64,000 bases of DNA from BOG-1155 sp050012495 (GTDB lineage: Bacteria > Desulfobacterota > Syntrophorhabdia > Syntrophorhabdales > WCHB1-27). The stretch is from NCBI GenBank assembly GCA_050012495.1, contig JBEKHB010000005.1, positions 1-64,000 of the forward strand. Reading direction: 5' to 3'. Position numbers and translations under genes: made by a program. The notes below the pieces were generated by a model. It was not told the DNA's origin. It saw only the letters and a list, made by a program, of their open reading frames with translations, and did not search any database. Positions within the stretch are counted from its first letter, which is position 1; each line of letters opens with the position of its first letter. This document shows, one piece after another, positions 8,292 to 16,215 of this stretch.

Positions 8292-8405
8292 ATGAAGGTG
8301 CGGCCTTCAGTACAGAAAAGGTGTGATAAGTGCAAGATCATCAAGAGAAAAGGGGTTGTAAGGGTTATATGCGAAAACCCTAAGCATAAGCAGAGACAGG
8401 GTTAA
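8292..8405 (+). CDS. rpmJ: 50S ribosomal protein L36
   Basis: A 37-residue reading frame from ATG 8292, preceded by AGGAGG, translates as MKVRPSVQKRCDKCKIIKRK and then VVRVICENPKHKQRQG. This is L36 with its CxxC...C...H zinc site complete. Its place between infA and rpsM is the standard one. Confidence 0.96.
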   Translation: MKVRPSVQKRCDKCKIIKRKGVVRVICENPKHKQRQG

Positions 8406-8415
8406 GGAGGTCATA

Positions 8416-8784
8416 GTGGCACGAATTGCTGGTGTTGATATCCCGAGAGAGAAGCGGATAGAGATCGCCCTTACCTACCTCTACGGGATCGGCAGGTCCT
8501 TATCGAACCAGATACTTTCGCAGGCCGGCATCGATCCGAACAAGCGGACAAATACGCTCAGCGAGGAAGAGGTTGCGAAGATCAGGGATATTATCGAGCA
8601 GGACCACAAGATAGAAGGCGACTTGCGTAAAGAGAACAACATAAATATAAAGCGACTTATGGATATAGGCTGCTATCGGGGTCTGAGGCACAGGAGGGGC
8701 TTGCCGGTGCGGGGTCAGAGGACGAGAACGAATTCGAGGACGAGAAAGGGACCGCGCAAGACCTCGATGAAGAGAAAGAAGTAA
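8416..8784 (+). CDS. rpsM: 30S ribosomal protein S13
   Basis: S13, 122 residues, in the small-subunit head contacting the P-site tRNA. The GTG start at 8416 follows AAGGAGG. It begins ARIAGVDIPREKRIEIAL, carries the helix-hairpin-helix LTYLYGIGRSLSNQIL and ends with the basic tail RGQRTRTNSRTRKGPRK. Confidence 0.97.
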   Translation: MARIAGVDIPREKRIEIALTYLYGIGRSLSNQILSQAGIDPNKRTNTLSEEEVAKIRDIIEQDHKIEGDLRKENNINIKRLMDIGCYRGLRHRRGLPVRGQRTRTNSRTRKGPRKTSMKRKK

Positions 8785-8793
8785 GGGGGCGAA

Positions 8794-9183
8794 ATGGCGA
8801 AGGTGCGAAAGACCGGCAAGAAAAAGGTAAAGAGGAATATTCCTATCGGAGAAGTACACATACAGTCGAGCTTCAATAATACGATCATTACCATAGCGGA
8901 CCCCCAAGGCAATGTGATTTCTTGGTCGAGCGGAGGCATAGCAGGTTTTAAGGGCTCCAGGAAAAGCACGCCCTTCGCTGCACAGCTCGCTGCCGAAAAT
9001 GCCGCAAAGAAGGCCATCGAGCAGGGCATGAGGACGGTAGACGTCTACATAAAAGGTCCCGGGGCCGGCCGGGAGGCTGCGTTGCGCGCAATCCAGAGCG
9101 CCGGCTTGAAGATCCATCTTATAAAAGATGTGACTCCCATACCCCATAACGGCTGCAGGCCGCCAAAAAGAAGAAGAGTCTAG
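8794..9183 (+). CDS. rpsK: 30S ribosomal protein S11
   Basis: S11, 129 residues, on the small-subunit platform near the Shine-Dalgarno helix. Recognised by HIQSSFNNTIITIADPQGN, GFKGSRKSTPFAAQ and the C-terminal PIPHNGCRPPKRRRV. Spaced 9 bp from rpsM and from rpsD, as in the alpha operon. Confidence 0.97.
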   Translation: MAKVRKTGKKKVKRNIPIGEVHIQSSFNNTIITIADPQGNVISWSSGGIAGFKGSRKSTPFAAQLAAENAAKKAIEQGMRTVDVYIKGPGAGREAALRAIQSAGLKIHLIKDVTPIPHNGCRPPKRRRV

Positions 9184-9192
9184 GAGGAGAAA

Positions 9193-9813
9193 TTGTCGAG
9201 ATACACAGGACCTGTCTGCAAGATATGCCGAAGAGAAGGCATGAAGCTTTTCGAGAAAGGGGAGAAGTGCTACACGGAGAAGTGCGGGGTGGAGAAGAGG
9301 AACTATCCCCCGGGCGTCCACGTGGAGACAAGGAGAAAGGTGACTGAGTATGGTATTCGCCTCCGTGAGAAACAGAAGGTGAAGAGAATGTACGGCCTCA
9401 GCGAAAACCAGTTCAAGCGGTGGTTCGCGATGGCCGAGAAGGCGAAAGGTGTCACGGGCACCAACCTGCTTGTGTTTCTGGAAAGACGCCTGGACAACAT
9501 GGTATATCGCCTGGGGCTTGCTGTTTCGAGGAAAGAGGCTCGGCAGCTCGTATCTCATACCCACGTCACGGTGAACGGTAAGACTGTGGACATCCCGTCA
9601 TACCTCGTGAAAGAAGGGGATGAAATTGCGATCCGGCACAAGAATTTACCTTCCGTGAAGGATGCCCTGGAATCCGTGGTGCGCAGAGGGCTTCCTTCCT
9701 GGCTGGAACTGGAGAAGGAAGCGATGATGGGCAGGGTCAAGCTTTTGCCGACAAGGGAGGATATCTCGATACCCATAAAGGAGCAGCTCATCGTAGAGTA
9801 TTACTCCCGATAG
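9193..9813 (+). CDS. rpsD: 30S ribosomal protein S4, zinc-binding form, TTG start
   Basis: S4, 206 residues, a primary 16S rRNA-binding assembly protein and often the alpha-operon repressor. Four cysteines near residues 9-31 (CKIC and a C...C pair) mark the zinc-binding form. The S4 RNA-binding domain is at ERRLDNMVYRLGLAVSRKEARQ near 98. Start is TTG 9193 behind TAGGAGG. Confidence 0.96.
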   Translation: MSRYTGPVCKICRREGMKLFEKGEKCYTEKCGVEKRNYPPGVHVETRRKVTEYGIRLREKQKVKRMYGLSENQFKRWFAMAEKAKGVTGTNLLVFLERRLDNMVYRLGLAVSRKEARQLVSHTHVTVNGKTVDIPSYLVKEGDEIAIRHKNLPSVKDALESVVRRGLPSWLELEKEAMMGRVKLLPTREDISIPIKEQLIVEYYSR

Positions 9814-9838
9814 TTTCTTTCTCCCTGAAGGAGGAGCC

Positions 9839-10870
9839 ATGTATATGTTCGAAAAAAATTGGCAGGAACTTATTAAGCCGACGAAGATTGACATAGAAAG
9901 AGAGACATGCTCCGTCTATTATGTCCGGTTTTCTGCGGAGCCTTTTGAGCGCGGTTACGGCATCACCGTAGGCAATTCACTCAGGAGGGTACTCCTTTCC
10001 TCGATCATGGGCGGGGCCATCACTTCTGTCAAGATCGACGGTGTAGATCACGAATTCTCGACGGTCAGGGGTGTTAAGGAAGATGTAACCGAGATCATTC
10101 TCAACCTGAAAAAGGTAGTGCTCAGGATTGAGGATGACCGGCCGAGAATTCTGAAGATAGATGCGCGCGGTGAAGGCGTGGTGAAGGCGGGAGACATCAC
10201 CCACGACGGCGGGGTGGAGATCATCAATCCCGAGCACCACATCGCGACCTTGAGTGATGAGGCGAGACTCTACATGGAGATGAAGGCAAGAGTGGGCAGA
10301 GGCTATGTGCCCGCCGAAAGAAACCGGGAGGAGGAAGAGCCTATCGGGACAACGCCTATAGATGCCATATTTTCTCCGGTGAAAAGGGTGAGCTACAATG
10401 TGAGCCCCGCGCGAGTCGGCTTCAGGACCGACTACGATAAGCTGACCATGGAGATACAGACGGACGGCAGCATCAGCGCCCTCGACGCGCTTTCCTATGC
10501 GGCGAAGATTATCAGGGAACAGATGCGCATCTTCATAAACTTCGAAGAGCCGGCGGACCTGGAAGCGGGCGACTTGAAAGAGGGCGAAAGACAGGAGTTT
10601 AACGACAATCTTTACCGGAACGTCGATGAGCTGGAGCTCTCGGTCAGGAGCGCCAATTGTTTGAAGAATGCCGATATAAAGTACATCGGCGAGCTTGTTC
10701 AGAAGACCGAGCAAGAGATACTGATGACTAAGAATTTCGGAAGAAAGTCACTCAACGAGATAAAAGAGATACTTGCGTGCATGGGCCTCAAGCTCGGCAT
10801 TAAACTGGAGAACTTCCCGCCCAGGGAAGACCTTGACAGGATGGCGCAAAGAAGGAAAGATCAAGCATAG
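9839..10870 (+). CDS. rpoA: DNA-directed RNA polymerase subunit alpha
   Basis: RpoA, 343 residues, the assembly scaffold and activator-contact subunit of RNA polymerase. The N-terminal dimerisation domain (GYGITVGNSLRRVLLSSIMG near 39) and the C-terminal DNA/activator-binding domain (LELSVRSANCLKNADIKYIGEL...KNFGRKSLNEIKEIL near 265-315) are both intact. An ATG two codons downstream is an alternative start. Confidence 0.97.
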   Translation: MYMFEKNWQELIKPTKIDIERETCSVYYVRFSAEPFERGYGITVGNSLRRVLLSSIMGGAITSVKIDGVDHEFSTVRGVKEDVTEIILNLKKVVLRIEDDRPRILKIDARGEGVVKAGDITHDGGVEIINPEHHIATLSDEARLYMEMKARVGRGYVPAERNREEEEPIGTTPIDAIFSPVKRVSYNVSPARVGFRTDYDKLTMEIQTDGSISALDALSYAAKIIREQMRIFINFEEPADLEAGDLKEGERQEFNDNLYRNVDELELSVRSANCLKNADIKYIGELVQKTEQEILMTKNFGRKSLNEIKEILACMGLKLGIKLENFPPREDLDRMAQRRKDQA

Positions 10871-10880
10871 AGGGTGTATC

Positions 10881-11354
10881 ATGAGGCATTTGAAAGCAGG
10901 CAGGAAACTGAGCAGAACGTCCAGCCACAGGAAGGCGCTTTTTCGTAATCTGGCCGCCGCCCTTTTTTATCATGAGCGCATCAAGACGACCAACCCCAAA
11001 GCATTGGAGCTGCGGCGTGTGGCGGATAGGCTCATCAGCCTCGCGAAGACCAACAGCGCCCATGCGGTGCGCCTTGCCTTCGCATACCTCAGAGATAAGG
11101 AAGCGGTGAAGAAGCTTTTTTCTGACATCGGCGCGAGATACAGCGAGATCCACGGCGGCTACACGAGGGTCCTCAAGCTCGGGCCCAGAAAGGGCGATGC
11201 GGCGCCCATGGCGCTTATCGAATTGACTCGGAAGAAGGACCGGCCGGAGCAGGAGAAAGAACACAAAAAAGAGGCCAAAGCCAAGGCGGCCAAGGAAAAA
11301 AAGTCGGAACGGGCTGACCGGAAAAAGCAGGAGAAGAGCTATAAGCAGGCATAA
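10881..11354 (+). CDS. rplQ: 50S ribosomal protein L17 with long charged C-terminal tail
   Basis: L17, 157 residues from ATG 10881. The core MRHLKAGRKLSRTSSHRKAL...GYTRVLKLGPRKGDAAPMALIEL ends near residue 115, the usual L17 length. About 40 further residues are almost all Lys, Glu, Ala and Arg and look disordered. Such tails occur in several deltaproteobacterial L17 proteins. It closes the ribosomal supercluster. Confidence 0.95.
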   Translation: MRHLKAGRKLSRTSSHRKALFRNLAAALFYHERIKTTNPKALELRRVADRLISLAKTNSAHAVRLAFAYLRDKEAVKKLFSDIGARYSEIHGGYTRVLKLGPRKGDAAPMALIELTRKKDRPEQEKEHKKEAKAKAAKEKKSERADRKKQEKSYKQA

Positions 11355-11369
11355 GATTGTGAGAACTAA

Positions 11370-11440
11370 TGGGGGATGGTCTAACGGCAGGACTCAAGAT
11401 TCTGGATCTTGCTATCTAGGCTCGAATCCTGGTCCCCCAG
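11370..11440 (+). tRNA. tRNA-Gln(CTG)
   Basis: A 71-base cloverleaf. The acceptor stem TGGGGGA (11370-11376) pairs with TCCCCCA (11433-11439) and the discriminator is G. The anticodon stem CAAGA/TCTTG encloses loop TTCTGGA, anticodon CTG, and the T arm contains CTCGAAT. The 3' CCA is not encoded. It follows rplQ by 15 bp. Confidence 0.93.
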
Positions 11441-11450
11441 TTTTGCGGTA

Positions 11451-12146
11451 ATGGACAGACGCATCGCGGTAATCATACCGGCTTACAATGAGGAAAAGAC
11501 AATCGGAAGCGTCGTCAGAGGGGTGAAGGATCTCGGTAACGGGTATGAGGTGATTGTTATCAACGATTGCTCGCGGGACGATACCACCAGAAATGCGGAA
11601 GCTGAAGGGGCAACGGTCCTTGAGCTGCCCGTCAATCTGGGAATCGGGGGCGCCGTCCAAACAGGCCTGAAATATGCGCTGGCATCCGGGTTTGACGCCT
11701 GTGTGCAGGTAGATGGAGATGGGCAGCACCCGCCCCACGAAATCCCGAAACTCATCGAGCCTCTGTTTGACAACGGGCTCGATATGGTGGTCGGCTCGCG
11801 TTTCCTCGGCGGCACGTATAGGGTGCCCCTCATGAGGGCGCTGGGAATCAGGGTCATATCTCTCTTCCTAAAGATCACCATGGGGGTGAGCTTCAGAGAT
11901 ACCACGAGCGGGTTCCGCGCGCTGAAGGGGCCGGCCATGGAATTTTTCGCGAGCTGTTATCCTCAGGATTACCCGGAGCCGGAATCGTTGCTCCTCGCCT
12001 ACATAAAGGGCTTCAAAGTGGCCGAGGTCGCCGTCGAGATGAACTACAGGGAGCACGGAATATCGTCTATAACGCCGATTCATGCGGTCTATTACATGAC
12101 AAAAGTGCTCCTTGCAATGGTGATCGATTTATTCAGGGAATTCTAG
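11451..12146 (+). CDS. Family 2 glycosyltransferase (DPM/DPG synthase-like)
   Basis: A 231-residue GT-A glycosyltransferase. It has the N-terminal VIIPAYNEEKTIGSV, the nucleotide-sugar-binding NDCSRDDT and the metal-binding VDGDGQHPP (DxD-like, near residue 88), then VGSRFLGG. No membrane anchor is evident, so it resembles the soluble dolichyl-phosphate-mannose-synthase-like group that loads polyprenyl phosphate. The next gene is a DUF2304 membrane protein, a common partner. The acceptor and sugar are unknown. Confidence 0.88.
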   Translation: MDRRIAVIIPAYNEEKTIGSVVRGVKDLGNGYEVIVINDCSRDDTTRNAEAEGATVLELPVNLGIGGAVQTGLKYALASGFDACVQVDGDGQHPPHEIPKLIEPLFDNGLDMVVGSRFLGGTYRVPLMRALGIRVISLFLKITMGVSFRDTTSGFRALKGPAMEFFASCYPQDYPEPESLLLAYIKGFKVAEVAVEMNYREHGISSITPIHAVYYMTKVLLAMVIDLFREF

Positions 12147-12155
12147 GGAGATTGG

Positions 12156-12587
12156 GTGCAGATGCTGCATATCCGCCTCTTCATCGGCATAATCGGCATC
12201 ATCTTTTTCGTGGCAACCTTCGAATTCATTCGAAAGAGGCATCTGAGAGAGGAGTACGCCATTCTCTGGCTTTTCACGTCCTCGATCGTCGCCATCCTCA
12301 GTCTTTGGCCCGGTTTGATAAATGTCTTAAGCAAGGTAACAGGACTCTATTATATTACTGCCGTGCTCACGATTGTCTTTTCTTTTGTGATCGCGGTTCT
12401 CATGCACTATTCGATTGCCATATCAAAAATAAAGGAGATGAACAAGGAGCTGGCGCAGAAGTGCGCACTCCTTGAGCTGCGGGTGAGAGAGCTTGAGCGT
12501 GGAGAAGAACCTAAAGACAAAATGGAGCGGGCAACGGGGCTCGAACCCGCGACATCAAGCTTGGGAAGCTTGCACTCTACCAACTGA
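12156..12587 (+). CDS. DUF2304 family membrane protein; 3' end runs into antisense tRNA-Gly
   Basis: A 143-residue protein with three hydrophobic segments (about residues 5-23, 35-53 and 67-88) and a short C-terminal coiled-coil-like region, as in DUF2304 proteins that travel with polyprenyl-phosphate glycosyltransferases. GTG 12156 is chosen because AGGGAG lies six bases upstream; ATG 12162 is possible. The last 20 or so residues are translated from the complement of the tRNA-Gly gene, so the native C-terminus is uncertain. Confidence 0.75.
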   Translation: MQMLHIRLFIGIIGIIFFVATFEFIRKRHLREEYAILWLFTSSIVAILSLWPGLINVLSKVTGLYYITAVLTIVFSFVIAVLMHYSIAISKIKEMNKELAQKCALLELRVRELERGEEPKDKMERATGLEPATSSLGSLHSTN

Positions 12588-12598
12588 GTTATGCCCGC
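12523..12598 (-). tRNA. tRNA-Gly(CCC)
   Basis: On the minus strand, acceptor GCGGGCA pairs with TGCCCGC, followed by T and an encoded CCA. The anticodon stem CAAGC/GCTTG encloses loop TTCCCAA, anticodon CCC. The T arm contains GGTTCGAGCC. The D arm TCAGTTGGTAGAG is typical. It overlaps the 3' end of the oppositely oriented DUF2304 frame. Confidence 0.94.
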
Positions 12599-12655
12599 CT
12601 CTGGAAAAATAATAATGGATTCGACACGCCAAGTCAACACTCGTTTCTTATCGCT

Positions 12656-13678
12656 ATGAGGACCGAAGAGTTTGACTATTCATTACCGGGGGGACTGATC
12701 GCGCAACATCCGCAAGTGGAGCGGGCTTCATCCCGTCTCCTTGTTCTCAACCGGCTGGACGGGCGCGTCGAGCACAGCCATTTCAAGGACATAACCGCTT
12801 ACTTGCGGGAAAACGACCTGATCGTAGTGAACGATACGAAGGTGATCCCTGCACGGCTCGCGGGCGTGAAGGAGACAGGAGGGCGTGTCGATATCCTGTT
12901 GACGGAAAAGATCGACGGGAGACGATGGTCCTGCCTGGCGACCGGTCTCAAAAAAGGGACGCCCGAGGCACACGTGTCTGTGGGCGGGACGCTCCTCACA
13001 CTCCGTGCAGCGCCTCTTCACTGGACAGTCGAGTTTCCTGAAAGAATCGATGGCGCGGCCTTTATGGCCCGCCACGGCAAGATGCCCCTTCCTCACTATA
13101 TCAAGCGGGCGAAAAACGGCGAGGAGTCCGATGACGACGATCGATATCAGACCGTTTATGCACGGGAGGAAGGGTCTATCGCGGCCCCGACCGCGGGCCT
13201 CCACTTCGACGAAGACCTGCTCCGCCGGATCGGAGACATGGGTGTCGCCATTATCAAGATCACCCTTCATGTCGGTATCGGGACCTTTTTTCTCATTAAG
13301 AGCGCCCGCGTGGAAGGACATGAGATGCACCGGGAGCACTACTGTCTCTCGCCCGGCGCCCTTGAAGCAGTGAGAAAGACAAAGGCTGACGGCGGCAGGG
13401 TCATCGCTGTTGGCACGAGCACGGTGAGGACCCTGGAGACAGTCCGGGCAGGGGAGAACGGGGCGGCACTTGCCGGTTACACGGACCTTTTCATCTATCC
13501 CGGCTATAGATTTCAGGTGGTTGACGCCCTCATCACCAATTTCCACCTCCCCAGATCGACGCCGCTTATGCTCGTCTGCGCGTTCGCCGGGAAGGAGAGC
13601 ATAGAGACGGCCTATCAGGAGGCTATTGGGCTGGGCTACAGGTTCTACAGTTACGGGGATGCGATGTTTATTTCATGA
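12656..13678 (+). CDS. queA: S-adenosylmethionine:tRNA ribosyltransferase-isomerase QueA
   Basis: QueA, 340 residues, transfers the ribosyl group of SAM to preQ1-tRNA to form epoxyqueuosine. Diagnostic stretches are FDYSLPGGLIAQHP at the N-terminus, VVNDTKVIPARL near residue 60, PTAGLHFDE near 178 and TNFHLPRSTPLMLVCAF near 298. It overlaps tgt by four bases (ATGA), forming a queuosine operon. Confidence 0.97.
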   Translation: MRTEEFDYSLPGGLIAQHPQVERASSRLLVLNRLDGRVEHSHFKDITAYLRENDLIVVNDTKVIPARLAGVKETGGRVDILLTEKIDGRRWSCLATGLKKGTPEAHVSVGGTLLTLRAAPLHWTVEFPERIDGAAFMARHGKMPLPHYIKRAKNGEESDDDDRYQTVYAREEGSIAAPTAGLHFDEDLLRRIGDMGVAIIKITLHVGIGTFFLIKSARVEGHEMHREHYCLSPGALEAVRKTKADGGRVIAVGTSTVRTLETVRAGENGAALAGYTDLFIYPGYRFQVVDALITNFHLPRSTPLMLVCAFAGKESIETAYQEAIGLGYRFYSYGDAMFIS

Positions 13679-14808
13679 ACGCTTTTGCTATTGTACAGGC
13701 TGACGGCCAGGCGCGGGGCGCCGTTCTTCACACAGGGCATGGTCCCGTAGAGACGCCCGTATTCATGCCCGTAGGAACGCAAGGGACAGTGAAGGGCATC
13801 CTTCAGAGGGATCTCAAAGAAATGGGCGTACGGATGGTGCTGGCCAATGCCTACCATCTCTATTTGAGACCCGGGGACGCACTTGTAAGGGATATGGGCG
13901 GCATCCAGAAGTTTGCCGGGTGGGACGGGGCCGTATTGACGGATAGCGGCGGCTACCAGATCTTCAGTCTCGGAGTGCTGCGTAAGGTGGAGGAGGAAGG
14001 TGTGACCTTTCAGTCGCACATCGACGGCTCGAAACATTTTCTTAGCCCCGAGAGGATAGTGGAAGTGCAGGAGCACATAGGTGCAGACGTCTGCATGTGC
14101 CTCGATGAATGTGTGGCCTATCCGTCTTCCCATGAATACACCGGCGCTTCGGTCGAGCGTACGACAACGTGGGGGCGGAGGTGCAAGGAAGTAAAGACGG
14201 GATCATCTCTTCTCTTCGGCATCGTCCAGGGCGGCATGTACGCCGACCTGAGGCGTCGATCCGCGGCCGCCCTTGTCGAGCTCGACTTCGATGGCTACGC
14301 ACTCGGTGGTTTCAGCGTGGGTGAGCCGAAGAGCGTCATGTGGGAGATGGTGGACACGGTTATCGGCGATTTGCCCTGGGAGAAGCCCAGGTATCTCATG
14401 GGTCTCGGTTTTCCCGAAGACATCGTGGAAGGGGTCAAAAAAGGTATCGACATGTTCGACTGTGTCATCCCTACACGCCACGCCAGAAACGGGAACCTCT
14501 TCACGAAAACCGGGAGGATCAACATCAAGCACGCAAAATACAGCCGGGACCAGTTGCCCATCGACGAGACGTGCGGGTGCTACACGTGCACGCACTTCTC
14601 GAGGGCCTATCTCAGGCACCTCTTTGTCGCGAGGGAGCTTACGAGCTATTATCTGAATACAGTGCACAACCTCTTCTTCTATGGCGCACTGCTGGGACGC
14701 ATGAGAACTGCGATCGGGGAGGGGAGGTTCGGGGAGTTTTACAAGGATTTCATGTCGGAACGGGAAGGAGGTGAGGCACAAGATGGATCTCGCATATGCG
14801 ATGGGTAG
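13675..14808 (+). CDS. tgt: tRNA-guanine transglycosylase
   Basis: Tgt, 377 residues, exchanges guanine-34 for preQ1 in tRNAs with GUN anticodons. It has the catalytic Asp in LTDSGGYQIFSL near 89, the GGFSVGEP loop and the zinc site CGCYTCTHFSRAYLRHL near 300. The gene order queA-tgt-yajC is widespread. Its end overlaps yajC by 26 bp. Confidence 0.97.
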   Translation: MNAFAIVQADGQARGAVLHTGHGPVETPVFMPVGTQGTVKGILQRDLKEMGVRMVLANAYHLYLRPGDALVRDMGGIQKFAGWDGAVLTDSGGYQIFSLGVLRKVEEEGVTFQSHIDGSKHFLSPERIVEVQEHIGADVCMCLDECVAYPSSHEYTGASVERTTTWGRRCKEVKTGSSLLFGIVQGGMYADLRRRSAAALVELDFDGYALGGFSVGEPKSVMWEMVDTVIGDLPWEKPRYLMGLGFPEDIVEGVKKGIDMFDCVIPTRHARNGNLFTKTGRINIKHAKYSRDQLPIDETCGCYTCTHFSRAYLRHLFVARELTSYYLNTVHNLFFYGALLGRMRTAIGEGRFGEFYKDFMSEREGGEAQDGSRICDG

Positions 14809-15100
14809 TCAGGGAGGAGGCGGTGGCCAGGCGGGTGGTCTCTACACATTTCTTCCGCTCATCCTCTTGTTTGCGGTCTTCTATTTTCTTCTTATCAGAC
14901 CGCAGCAGAAAAGGGCCAAACAGCACAAGACGTTCATGGAAAACCTGAAGAAGGGAGATACCGTTATCACTTCGGGGGGGTTGTATGGTAAAATAACGGG
15001 TATTACGGACGAGGCAATTACCATGGAAATAGCCGAAAAGGTGCGGGTAAAGGTTTTGAAGAGCGCAGTAGCAGATTACGTGAAAGGAGAACAGGCGTGA
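14783..15100 (+). CDS. yajC: Preprotein translocase accessory subunit YajC
   Basis: YajC, 105 residues, a single-pass inner-membrane protein of the SecDF-YajC complex. The glycine-rich N-terminus leads into one membrane segment (LYTFLPLILLFAVFYFLLI), then the family motif RPQQKRAKQH and a KOW-like domain with GDTVITSGGLYGKI. secDF does not follow; ribosomal genes do. ATG 14783 gives the normal length; the upstream GTG 14771 lies inside the GGAGGTG ribosome-binding site. Confidence 0.93.
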   Translation: MDLAYAMGSQGGGGGQAGGLYTFLPLILLFAVFYFLLIRPQQKRAKQHKTFMENLKKGDTVITSGGLYGKITGITDEAITMEIAEKVRVKVLKSAVADYVKGEQA

Positions 15101-15447
15101 GAAGGTATGAGAACATTTTAATAGTGGCTCCCGACTGTACGAAAGAGGACGAGGAAGACTTGTTCCGAAGGGTGCAGGCAAACATAGAGAAGCTCGGCGC
15201 AGAGCTGCTCAAGATGGATGACTGGGGCGTGCGAAAACTGGCCTACCCGATCAAGAAGAAAGACAGGGGCCACTACTTCTTCATGCTCTTGAGCATGGAT
15301 GAATCGACCGTGGTAACGCTGGATAAGTTTTACCGGACGATGGACCTTATTCTCAGGCATCTTTTTGTCGTGGTGGATGAGAAAGATAAAGGACTGGAAA
15401 GGCCGCCGGACCAGGTTGTTTTCGATGAGCTGGAGGGTGAGGCGTAG
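15097..15447 (+). CDS. rpsF: 30S ribosomal protein S6
   Basis: S6, 116 residues, binds 16S rRNA as a partner of S18. Start GTG 15097 overlaps the yajC stop (GTGA). It begins RRYENILIVAPDCTKE and contains DWGVRKLAYPIKKKDRGHYFF. The gene heads the usual rpsF-rpsR-rplI-dnaB cluster; ssb is absent here. Confidence 0.95.
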   Translation: MRRYENILIVAPDCTKEDEEDLFRRVQANIEKLGAELLKMDDWGVRKLAYPIKKKDRGHYFFMLLSMDESTVVTLDKFYRTMDLILRHLFVVVDEKDKGLERPPDQVVFDELEGEA

Positions 15448-15501
15448 TGAATGAGGGTCTTCCTCTTTACGACCAGCAAAAACTTATGGATGGAGGAGTA
15501 A

Positions 15502-15753
15502 ATGCCGAGAGTGCAGGATTCAGGAAAAAAGCGCGTCTACATGAGGAAGAGGGTCTGCCGGTTCTGCCAGGACGCGACTATCAGGATAGATTATAAAGAC
15601 CCCAAGCTCCTTAAGCATTTCGTGACGGAACGGGGCAAAATCATGCCTCGGAGGATGACCGGGACGTGCGCCAACCACCAGAGAAAGCTGCGGGAAGAGA
15701 TTAAGAAGGCCCGGCATATCGCCCTTTTGCCCTTCACAACAGCGACGCGATAG
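15502..15753 (+). CDS. rpsR: 30S ribosomal protein S18, zinc-type
   Basis: S18, 83 residues. The core KDPKLLKHFVTERGKIMPRR is unmistakable. CRFC near residue 19 and CANH near 55 form the zinc-binding arrangement. Placed between rpsF and rplI, 9 bp ahead of the latter, with TGGAGGAG before the start. Confidence 0.96.
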   Translation: MPRVQDSGKKRVYMRKRVCRFCQDATIRIDYKDPKLLKHFVTERGKIMPRRMTGTCANHQRKLREEIKKARHIALLPFTTATR

Positions 15754-15762
15754 GAGGAGGCG

Positions 15763-16215
15763 ATGATGAAAATCATACTGCTCGACGACGTGGAGGGAGT
15801 CGGCAAGAGGGGCGAAGCGCATGACGTGAGGGATGGATTCGGAAGAAACTTCCTCGTGCCGAGGGGCTTCGCCATTCCGGCGACGCGGGGCAATATCAAG
15901 AAGGTGCAGGAACACGCCAAGGTCATCGTGGGAAAAAGAGAGAAGGACGTTGAGACCGCGGAGCACGTGAAGCGCAGGCTTGATGAGGCGCCGCCTGTTA
16001 TCATTAAGAAAAAGGCGGGGGTCGACGGAAAGCTTTTTGGCTCGGTAACGGCGAAGGACGTGGCAGAGGCCGTGAAAAAGGCGCTTGATCTCGATGTAGA
16101 CCGAAGGGCCCTGAGGCTCGCCGAGCCTCTTAAGATGACCGGCGCTTATACTGTTGACGCACGCCTCGAAAAGGGAATTGTTGCCCAGGTACGGCTCGAA
16201 ATAGAAGAAGAGTAA
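15763..16215 (+). CDS. rplI: 50S ribosomal protein L9
   Basis: L9, 150 residues, with an N-terminal RNA-binding lobe (MKIILLDDVEGVGKRGEAHDVRDGFGRNFLVPRG), a long connecting helix and a C-terminal lobe starting near LFGSVTAKDVAEA. Two consecutive ATGs follow TAGGAGGAGG. dnaB starts at the base right after its stop. Confidence 0.96.
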   Translation: MMKIILLDDVEGVGKRGEAHDVRDGFGRNFLVPRGFAIPATRGNIKKVQEHAKVIVGKREKDVETAEHVKRRLDEAPPVIIKKKAGVDGKLFGSVTAKDVAEAVKKALDLDVDRRALRLAEPLKMTGAYTVDARLEKGIVAQVRLEIEEE

